Assembly (NCBI GenBank): GCA_016201085.1
Contig: JACQDO010000072.1
Span: 1-12,705 of the forward strand
Source of the DNA: Hyphomicrobiales bacterium
GTDB taxonomy: Bacteria; Pseudomonadota; Alphaproteobacteria; Rhizobiales; Xanthobacteraceae
DNA length: 12,705 nucleotides
Direction of reading: 5' to 3'
Within the stretch, counting starts at the first letter, position 1, and every line of letters starts with the position of its first letter. The translations under genes were made by a program, and so were the position numbers. This document shows positions 7,528 to 12,705 of the stretch, piece after piece. The notes under the pieces were generated by a model. The model did no database searches. It had not been told where the DNA came from and saw only the letters and a program-made list of their open reading frames with translations.

Positions 7528-8694
7528 CTACCGAATCTGTTCAAGAATACTCACATAATTTGCCACCGCTGCTCCGCCCATATTGAAAATACCGCCAAGA
7601 CGGGCGTTTTTCACCTGCAAGTCGCCGGCCGAACCGACGAGCTGCATTGCAGCCATCGCATGCATCGAAACGCCGGTAGCGCCGATCGGATGGCCCTTGG
7701 CCTTCAGGCCGCCGGACGGATTGACCGGCAGTTTGCCGTCCTTCTGCGTCCAGCCTTCCTTGATGGCGCAGGCGCCCTGCCCCTCGGCGGTCAGCCCCAT
7801 CGCCTCGTATTCGATCAGCTCGGCGACGGTGAAGCAGTCGTGCGTTTCCACGAAAGAGAGATCGCTCAGCAAAAGACCGGCTTTGGCCAGCGCACGCTGC
7901 CAGGCCAGCGCGCAGCCCTCGAATTTGAGGATGTCGCGCCGTGACATCGGCAGATAATCCTGCACGTGCTCGGCGGCGCGGAAGGCCACCGCCTTGTTCA
8001 GCCTGAGCGCGGTTTCCACGTCCGCCAGCACCACGGCGGCGGCGCCGTCGGAGACCAGCGAGCAATCGGTGCGCTTGAGCGGACCGGCGACGTAGGGATT
8101 CTTCTCGCTCTCGGTACGGCAGAAATCGTAGCCGAGGTCCTTGCGCATCTGAGCGTAAGGATTACCGACGCCGTTCTTGTGATTCTTGGCGGCGATCAAG
8201 GCCAGCGCGTCGGACTGGTCGCCCCATTTCTGGAAATAGAGACCGGCGATCTTGCCGAAGATGCCGGCAAAACCGCCATCGATGTCGGCTTCCTCGCGCA
8301 CATAGGAGGCTTTCAGCAGGTTCCGCCCGATCTCCTGGGCCGGCGTCGTGGTCATTTGTTCCACGCCGACCGCCAGCACGATGCGCGCCGTGCGTGCCTC
8401 GATGGCCTTGATTCCCTGATGCACGGCGGCCGAGCCGGTGGCGCAGGCGTTTTCGACCCGGGTCGCGCGCTTGAAGCGCAGGTCGGGCGAGGCCTGCAAT
8501 ACCAGCGCGGCGGTGAAATCCTGCGCGGAAAAGCCGGCATTGAAGTGGCCGAGCACGATCTCGTCCACGTCCTTGGCCGCGATCCCGGCATCCTGGAGAG
8601 CCTCGCCGGCCACCCGGACGATCAGGCTTTCGACGGTCTCGTCACTCAGTCTGCCGAAGGGGGTATGGGCCCAGCCGACGATACAGGCGGTCAT
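7528..8694 (-). CDS. SCP-x-type thiolase (acetyl-CoA acetyltransferase-like)
   Basis: Thiolase-superfamily enzyme, expected to catalyse CoA-dependent cleavage or condensation of a 3-ketoacyl-CoA in the cytoplasm. The 388-residue length is normal. The nucleophilic cysteine is Cys84 in VENACATGSAA. HDCF at 285-288 replaces the NEAF of classical thiolases and marks the SCP-2/SCP-x branch. KAKGHPIGATG at 332-342 holds the second catalytic histidine (GHP). The classical C-terminal CxG motif is absent: NMGG at 371-374 occupies that area, and in SCP-x thiolases the cysteine of HDCF is thought to serve instead. The ATG has a strong AGGAGG 5 bases upstream (reverse complement of 8700-8705). The LysR gene follows 137 bases downstream on the same strand. 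Substrate range is not readable; many relatives are simply called acetyl-CoA acetyltransferase. Confidence 0.93.
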   Translation of the reverse strand: MTACIVGWAHTPFGRLSDETVESLIVRVAGEALQDAGIAAKDVDEIVLGHFNAGFSAQDFTAALVLQASPDLRFKRATRVENACATGSAAVHQGIKAIEARTARIVLAVGVEQMTTTPAQEIGRNLLKASYVREEADIDGGFAGIFGKIAGLYFQKWGDQSDALALIAAKNHKNGVGNPYAQMRKDLGYDFCRTESEKNPYVAGPLKRTDCSLVSDGAAAVVLADVETALRLNKAVAFRAAEHVQDYLPMSRRDILKFEGCALAWQRALAKAGLLLSDLSFVETHDCFTVAELIEYEAMGLTAEGQGACAIKEGWTQKDGKLPVNPSGGLKAKGHPIGATGVSMHAMAAMQLVGSAGDLQVKNARLGGIFNMGGAAVANYVSILEQIR

Positions 8695-8699
8695 CGATG

Positions 8700-8705
8700 C
8701 CTCCT
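8700..8705 (-). promoter_or_regulatory. Ribosome-binding site of the thiolase gene
   Basis: A consensus AGGAGG on the minus strand, 5 bases before the ATG at 8692-8694. It is the strongest Shine-Dalgarno among the starts in this window and settles the thiolase start. Confidence 0.85.
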
Positions 8706-8740
8706 TTGCCGAACTTTGGTCGCAATAATCGGCGATTGAC

Positions 8741-8820
8741 GCAAGTACCGCCGATTTGAAGTTCCTGTACCACCTGCCGCAAGCTCGTTCAGGAACTTCA
8801 AATCGATAAGCGGCACTAGA
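8741..8820. repeat. Palindromic element A in the thiolase/carboxypeptidase spacer
   Basis: A perfect 16-base inverted repeat, CGATTTGAAGTTCCTG (8752-8767) and CAGGAACTTCAAATCG (8790-8805), encloses a 22-base loop. Pairing resumes outside: CCGC on the left against GCGG on the right (about 8811-8814), with a 4-base ATAA bulge on the right arm, and the element ends in GGCACTAG (8812-8819). Arms, bulge position and loop resemble element B read in the opposite direction, so A and B look like inverted copies of one family. It lies between divergent genes, so it is not a terminator for either. Function unknown. Confidence 0.75.
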
Positions 8821-8832
8821 ATCATATACTTG

Positions 8833-8908
8833 CTAGTGCCCCTTTGTTTCCGAAGCTCGTGTCAGAGGACGCTGCGACGTATCACGAACTTCGGAAACGG
8901 GGCACTAG
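8833..8908. repeat. Palindromic element B, inverted relative of element A
   Basis: The left arm (8833-8861) begins CTAGTGCCCC and the right arm (8883-8908) ends GGGGCACTAG. The arms pair along their length apart from a 3-base TTT bulge on the left and one mismatch, around a 21-base loop. CTAGTGCC at its left end mirrors the GGCACTAG that ends element A, 13 bases away. The bulge lies on the arm facing element A, as A's bulge faces B, supporting a head-to-head pair. The right end is about 22 bases before the Shine-Dalgarno-like GGAGG of the carboxypeptidase gene. Confidence 0.75.
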
Positions 8909-8937
8909 TCGAGTCACCATAAATCGAGCCGGAGGAC

Positions 8938-10290
8938 GTGACGGCTTTGCCTCCGGTCCAAAGCTTAGATAGCCTAGCGCCATCGCCTATGGAACCACTC
9001 GTTTCCATGGGTATTTTCTTTGACCCGAGCAACCTGACCGGATCGCGAACCGTGACCTTTTGTTCGAGCTCCCGCGCTTTGTTTCTCGGCCTTGCCGCCT
9101 TGGCCGCGCTGTCGCTCAGCCCGGCGAGCCGCGCTTATGCCGAAGCGCAGTTATTGATCGAGGCCTCCACCGGCAAGGTGCTGCACGCCGAGAACGCCAC
9201 CTATCCCTGGTATCCAGCCTCGGTGACCAAAATCATGACCGCCTACACCGCCCTGCGCGCGGTCAAGGAAGGCAAGATCTCGTTCAATACGCTGCTCACG
9301 GTATCGCGCAACGCCGCGGCGCAGCAGCCGACCAAGATGGGCTTCAAGATCGGCACCCGCGTCACCCTCGACAACGCGTTGAAGATGCTGATGGTCAAAT
9401 CCGCCAACGACATGGCGGTGACGATTGCCGAGGGCGTCGGTGGCTCGATCGAGGGCTTTGCCGACATGATGAACGCCAATGCGCGCCGGCTCGGCATGAC
9501 GCAGAGCAACTTCGTCAATCCGAACGGTTTGCCGGGGGAAAACCACGTCACCTCGGCGCGCGATCTCGGCATACTGGCGCGCGCGGTGATCCACGAATTC
9601 CCGGAACACGATTCCTACTGGCACATCTCCGCGATCCGCTACGGCAGCCGCGTGATGCATAACTACAATTCGCTGATCGACCGCTATCCCGGCGCCGACG
9701 GCATGAAGACCGGCTTCATCTGCGCATCCGGCTATAACGTGGTGGCTTCCGCCACGCGCAACGGCCGCCGGCTGATCGCGGTGGTGCTCGGCGCCTATTC
9801 CGGCGCGGTGCGCGCGCAGAAGGCCGCCCAGCTGCTCGAGCGCGGCTTCAATAGCGGCGGCCTGTCCTGGCTGAGACCTTCGCTAGGCACCGTCGATGCC
9901 TTGGCGCCGATCGAGGCGCAGCCGCCCAATCTGCGCGAGGAAATGTGTGGCGGTCACCGGCGCAAGCCGGCCTCCGAGGACAACGAGGAAGAAGAGCCGG
10001 TCGCCGCCGACACCGCCGGCGGCGAAGCCAGCAGCGGCCAGGCCTTCATGCTGTCGAGCCTGAAGCCGGCGAACGGCAAGTTCGTGCTTGGGCCGCCGGT
10101 CGAAACCAGTGCGCCGATCGTGGTATTCACCGGACCGGCCGACCATCCCGACGTCGCGGTGCAGACCGCCAGCGCCACGACCAAGAAGAAAAAGAAATCC
10201 GCGGCCAAGGCGGGCGCGGCGGGTAAAAAAGCCGAGGCCGTCAAGCCGAAAAAATCCGCCAAGCCGAAAGTCAGTTCGGCCAGCCGATGA
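8938..10290 (+). CDS. D-alanyl-D-alanine carboxypeptidase, peptidase S11 (penicillin-binding protein 5/6-like)
   Basis: Exported serine peptidase that removes the terminal D-alanine of peptidoglycan stem peptides and so limits cross-linking. In the longest frame (450 residues, GTG start) the catalytic motifs are all present: SVTK at 95-98 (nucleophile Ser95, Lys98), SAN at 155-157 and KTG at 257-259. A signal sequence precedes them (hydrophobic ALFLGLAALAALSL at about 47-60, likely cleavage after AYA at 66-68). The start is uncertain. GGAGG at 8931-8935 is only 2 bases from the GTG; in-frame TTG 8947, ATG 8989, ATG 9007 and GTG 9052 are alternatives, and the last gives the most usual signal-peptide length. 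After the catalytic domain (to about 310) there is no recognisable PBP5 C-terminal domain or anchor helix, but an acidic stretch (about 346-353) and a Lys/Ala/Pro tail (about 415-450). It overlaps the downstream GTPase gene by 4 bases. Confidence 0.93.
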   Translation: MTALPPVQSLDSLAPSPMEPLVSMGIFFDPSNLTGSRTVTFCSSSRALFLGLAALAALSLSPASRAYAEAQLLIEASTGKVLHAENATYPWYPASVTKIMTAYTALRAVKEGKISFNTLLTVSRNAAAQQPTKMGFKIGTRVTLDNALKMLMVKSANDMAVTIAEGVGGSIEGFADMMNANARRLGMTQSNFVNPNGLPGENHVTSARDLGILARAVIHEFPEHDSYWHISAIRYGSRVMHNYNSLIDRYPGADGMKTGFICASGYNVVASATRNGRRLIAVVLGAYSGAVRAQKAAQLLERGFNSGGLSWLRPSLGTVDALAPIEAQPPNLREEMCGGHRRKPASEDNEEEEPVAADTAGGEASSGQAFMLSSLKPANGKFVLGPPVETSAPIVVFTGPADHPDVAVQTASATTKKKKKSAAKAGAAGKKAEAVKPKKSAKPKVSSASR

Positions 10291-11411
10291 GCGAGACCGC
10301 TCCCGGCGGAAATTCCGATCGGCGCCGGCCGGCGACGCCCATTCCGCTCACCGTGCTCACCGGCTTCCTCGGCGCCGGCAAGACAACCTTGCTCAACCGG
10401 CTGCTCAAAGATCCGGCACTCGCCGAGACCGCCGTCATCATCAACGAGTTCGGCGAAGTCTCGCTCGACCATCTGCTGGTGGAATACGTCGGCGACAACA
10501 TGGTGCTGCTGCAAAGCGGCTGCCTGTGCTGCACCATGCGCGGCGACCTGGTCGACGCGCTGGAAACTCTGCTGCGCGATCTCGACAACCGGCGCTGCAA
10601 ATTCCGCCGCGTGCTGCTGGAGACGACCGGGCTGGCCGATCCGGCGCCGCTGCTGCACACGGCCATGGCGCATCCTTATCTCGTCCAGCGCTACCGGCTC
10701 GACGGCGTGGTGACGGTGGTCGATTGCGTTAACGGCGAGGCCACGCTCGACGCGCACGAGGAAGCGGTGAAGCAGGCGGCGGTCGCCGACCGCATCGTGC
10801 TGAGCAAGACCGACCTGGCCGACACCGAGCGGCACGCACGCATCGTCGCGCGCCTGCACGCCCTCAATCCGGCCGCCGCCATTCTCGACGCCGCCCAGGG
10901 CGAGGCGACGGCAGAGAGAATTCTCAATTGCGGGCTATACGATCCGGAGCGCAAAATTCCCGACGTGAAGAAATGGCTCGCCGCCGAGGCTTACGCGCAT
11001 CATCACGATCATCATCACGATGTAAACCGCCATGACGAACATATCGGCAGCTTCGTGCTGACCAGCGATATCGCGATCCCGGCCGGTACGCTGGAAATGT
11101 TCCTCGAGCTGCTGCGCGCGACGCATGGCAGCAAGCTGCTGCGCATCAAGGGCATCGTGAAGCTGGCCGAGATGCCGGAGACGCCGGTGGTCGTGCATGG
11201 CGTACAGCACGTCTTCCACCCGACCGCGCAGCTTCCCTACTGGCCGGACGAGGATCACCGCACCCGGCTGGTCTTCATCACCCGCGACCTGCCCGAACGC
11301 ACGGTGCGCGAGCTATTCGAGGCCTTTACCGGCACTGCCGCACCCGACCGGCCCGACCGCGCCGCTCTGGCCGATAACCCTTTGATACCGTTCGGCGGCG
11401 TCGATCGGTAA
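10287..11411 (+). CDS. COG0523 (CobW/G3E family) GTP-binding protein, putative metallochaperone
   Basis: P-loop GTPase of the G3E family, whose members deliver or insert metals such as zinc, cobalt or nickel into client proteins. The 374 residues show Walker A GFLGAGKTT at 26-34, the family's metal-binding CLCC at 79-82 within SGCLCCTMRGDL, the LETTGLADP switch region at 111-119, and SKTD at 173-176 for guanine recognition. A histidine-rich linker, HHHDHHHDVNRHDEH at 238-252, probably binds metal and joins the GTPase to the C-terminal CobW_C domain (about 254-350). It starts at an ATGA overlap with the carboxypeptidase stop and has no strong Shine-Dalgarno of its own, so coupled translation is likely. 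No cobalamin-synthesis genes are near, so a role in vitamin B12 synthesis is not supported; a zinc-related role is an equal or better guess. Confidence 0.92.
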   Translation: MSETAPGGNSDRRRPATPIPLTVLTGFLGAGKTTLLNRLLKDPALAETAVIINEFGEVSLDHLLVEYVGDNMVLLQSGCLCCTMRGDLVDALETLLRDLDNRRCKFRRVLLETTGLADPAPLLHTAMAHPYLVQRYRLDGVVTVVDCVNGEATLDAHEEAVKQAAVADRIVLSKTDLADTERHARIVARLHALNPAAAILDAAQGEATAERILNCGLYDPERKIPDVKKWLAAEAYAHHHDHHHDVNRHDEHIGSFVLTSDIAIPAGTLEMFLELLRATHGSKLLRIKGIVKLAEMPETPVVVHGVQHVFHPTAQLPYWPDEDHRTRLVFITRDLPERTVRELFEAFTGTAAPDRPDRAALADNPLIPFGGVDR

Positions 11412-11447
11412 AATAAGCGATTTTGTCTGCTTTTCATTTTCTTGATT

Positions 11448-11495
11448 GCGCATGATCTTATCCAAAAACCGATCCCCACTTTTGGGATCATGCGC
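11448..11495. repeat. 48-base dispersed palindrome, copy 2
   Basis: Perfect 10-base outer arms GCGCATGATC (11448-11457) and GATCATGCGC (11486-11495), with inner pairing CCAAAA (11462-11467) to TTTTGG (11480-11485). It has the same 48-base length as the copy at 4834-4881, in the opposite orientation, and shares 36 of 48 bases with that copy's reverse complement; the outer 10 and last 8 bases are identical. It starts 36 bases after the GTPase stop and could act as a 3'-end hairpin of that transcript, though there is no T-run right after it. Confidence 0.85.
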
Positions 11496-11535
11496 CCTTG
11501 CGCGGCATCGCGGTTCGTTTGATGCTAATGCCCGA

Positions 11536-11565
11536 CCGCCGATCATGAGCGAATGAAATTGGCGG
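11536..11565 (+). promoter_or_regulatory. Hairpin just upstream of the fadD ribosome-binding site
   Basis: CCGCCGAT (11536-11543) can pair with ATTGGCGG (11558-11565) as an 8-base stem with one G-U pair and a 14-base loop. The stem ends 3 bases before the Shine-Dalgarno GGGGGAG (11569-11575), itself 5 bases from the ATG. It could be a 5'-leader structure affecting translation, or as DNA an operator dyad. No matching sequence elsewhere in the window supports a choice. Confidence 0.35.
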
Positions 11566-11580
11566 CATGGGGGAGACATC

Positions 11581-12705
11581 ATGAATCGGCCTTGGCTGCA
11601 GCATTATCCGCCGGGCGTCGCCGCCGAAATCGACATGACGCGATATCCTTCGCTGGTGGCGATGTTCGAGGAAAGCTTCCAGTCTCATCGTGGCAAGGAC
11701 GCCTTTGCCTTTATGGGCAAGACGATGACCTATGGCGAACTGGACGAAGCCTCGCAGGCCTTCGCCGCCTGGCTGCAGAGCAAGGGCCTCAAGCGCGGCG
11801 ACCGCGTCGCCATCATGATGCCGAATGTGCTGCAATATCCAGTGGCGATCACCGCTATCCTGCGCGCCGGCTTCACGGTGGTGAGCGTCAATCCGCTGTA
11901 TACGCCGCGCGAGCTGGAACACCAGCTCAACGATGCGGGCGCCGAGGCCATCGTGGTGCTGGAGAATTTCGCGCATGTTCTGCAAGAGGCGCTGCCGCAC
12001 ACCAAGGTGAAACACGTTGTGGTCACCAGCATGGGCGACATGCTGAGCGCGCTGAAGGGCACGATTGTCAATTTGGTGGTGCGACGCGTGAAGAAAATGG
12101 TCCCGGCCTATTCATTGCCGGGCGCGACCGCCTTCAACGATACGATTGCCGCCGGAAAAAACCTGACGTTGACGAAACCCGTGCTCGGACCGGACGACGT
12201 CGCCTTCTTGCAGTACACCGGCGGAACCACCGGCGTCTCCAAGGGCGCCACCCTGTTGCACCGCAATCTGGTCGCCAACATGTTGCAGGTCGAAGCCTGG
12301 CAGCGCCCGATCATCGAGCAGCCGCCCAAGGTCGACCAAATGATCATCGTGACCGCGCTGCCGCTCTACCACATCTTCGCGCTCACCGCCTGTTTCCTGT
12401 TCGGCATGCGCTGCGGCGGACTTTGCCTGCTGATTCCAAATCCGCGCGATTTCCCGGCGCTGATCAAGGAAGTCGCCAAATACAAAGTGAACTCGTTTCC
12501 AGCCGTGAACACGCTTTATAACGCGCTGCTGCATCATCCCGATTTTTCCAAGATCGACTGGAGCATGCTCAAATGCGCGATCGGCGGCGGCATGGCGGTG
12601 CAGCGCACGGTTGCCGACGCGTGGTTCAAGGCTACCGGCCGCCCCATCATCGAAGGCTACGGCCTGTCGGAGACCTCGCCGGTGCTCACCTGCAATCGCG
12701 GCGAC
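11581..12705 (+). CDS. fadD: Long-chain-fatty-acid--CoA ligase, N-terminal part (runs off the window)
   Basis: Acyl-CoA synthetase of the adenylate-forming superfamily: it activates a fatty acid with ATP to an acyl-adenylate, then transfers it to CoA, feeding beta-oxidation or lipid synthesis. The 375 codons visible are open to the last base with no stop, against about 560 residues for complete FadD. The N-terminus (MNRPWLQHYPPGV, then YPSLVAMFEES) is typical of FadD. The ATP/AMP-binding P-loop YTGGTTGVSKGA is at 212-223, LPLYHIFALT at 260-269 and the YGLSETSP motif at 360-367; the CoA-binding C-terminal domain lies beyond the edge. The ATG has GGGGGAG 5 bases upstream, and a hairpin and repeat copy 2 lie in the 169-base leader. 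Chain-length preference cannot be read; a medium-chain or other carboxylate ligase is possible but less likely. Confidence 0.93.
   Translation, partial: MNRPWLQHYPPGVAAEIDMTRYPSLVAMFEESFQSHRGKDAFAFMGKTMTYGELDEASQAFAAWLQSKGLKRGDRVAIMMPNVLQYPVAITAILRAGFTVVSVNPLYTPRELEHQLNDAGAEAIVVLENFAHVLQEALPHTKVKHVVVTSMGDMLSALKGTIVNLVVRRVKKMVPAYSLPGATAFNDTIAAGKNLTLTKPVLGPDDVAFLQYTGGTTGVSKGATLLHRNLVANMLQVEAWQRPIIEQPPKVDQMIIVTALPLYHIFALTACFLFGMRCGGLCLLIPNPRDFPALIKEVAKYKVNSFPAVNTLYNALLHHPDFSKIDWSMLKCAIGGGMAVQRTVADAWFKATGRPIIEGYGLSETSPVLTCNRGD

Noticed and set aside
8741..8908. Hairpins A and B as transcription terminators
   Set aside because: They lie between divergently transcribed genes, upstream of both, and are not followed by T-runs.
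8741..8908. Possible CRISPR-like or tandem repeat array
   Set aside because: Only two elements, each a palindrome with an internal loop, with no regular spacers and no cas genes in view.
10287..11411. Assignment of the GTPase as cobalamin-synthesis CobW
   Set aside because: No cobalamin genes are nearby, and COG0523 proteins have varied metal roles; only the family is supported.
11553..12521. 322-codon frame overlapping the fadD start in another frame
   Set aside because: It is an out-of-frame reading of fadD; the true frame runs from the ATG at 11581 to the window edge with clear adenylation motifs.

Overview
The window is GC-rich and densely packed, with ten protein-coding genes, no RNA genes and no gene-free stretch above about 245 bases. 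The organism is most likely an alphaproteobacterium of the Hyphomicrobiales (Bradyrhizobiaceae or Xanthobacteraceae-like). This rests on the protein styles (short PutA without a DNA-binding domain, SCP-x-type thiolase, NitT/TauT-type transporter with a LysR neighbour) and on two copies of a 48-base palindrome with GCGCATGATC ends, a sequence style I recall as dispersed in that group. The taxon is an inference.

Layout. Minus strand, 6-3635: a HisE-type phosphoribosyl-ATP pyrophosphatase and, upstream of it, a full-length bifunctional proline-degradation enzyme PutA. Divergent from putA, plus strand, 3794-6453: a three-gene ABC importer operon (periplasmic binding protein, ATPase, permease) with a palindromic repeat between its first and second genes. 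Convergent with it, minus strand, 6464-8694: a LysR-family regulator and, upstream of that, an SCP-x-type thiolase. A 243-base divergent spacer (8695-8937) holds two related hairpin-forming elements in inverted orientation. Plus strand, 8938-11411: an S11-family D-alanyl-D-alanine carboxypeptidase overlapping by 4 bases with a COG0523/CobW-type metal-handling GTPase. Then a spacer with the second 48-base palindrome, and the first 375 codons of a long-chain acyl-CoA ligase (FadD) that runs off the right edge.

How they work together. PutA feeds proline to glutamate. The ABC operon imports an unidentified small solute, possibly under control of the convergent LysR. The thiolase and acyl-CoA ligase both act in CoA-ester metabolism but are separated and not obviously one operon. 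The carboxypeptidase trims peptidoglycan and is probably translated together with the GTPase. These are mostly ordinary metabolic genes. I see no convincing defence, mobile or otherwise undescribed multi-gene system; the more unusual material is in the intergenic repeats, the carboxypeptidase-GTPase coupling and a few operator-like dyads.
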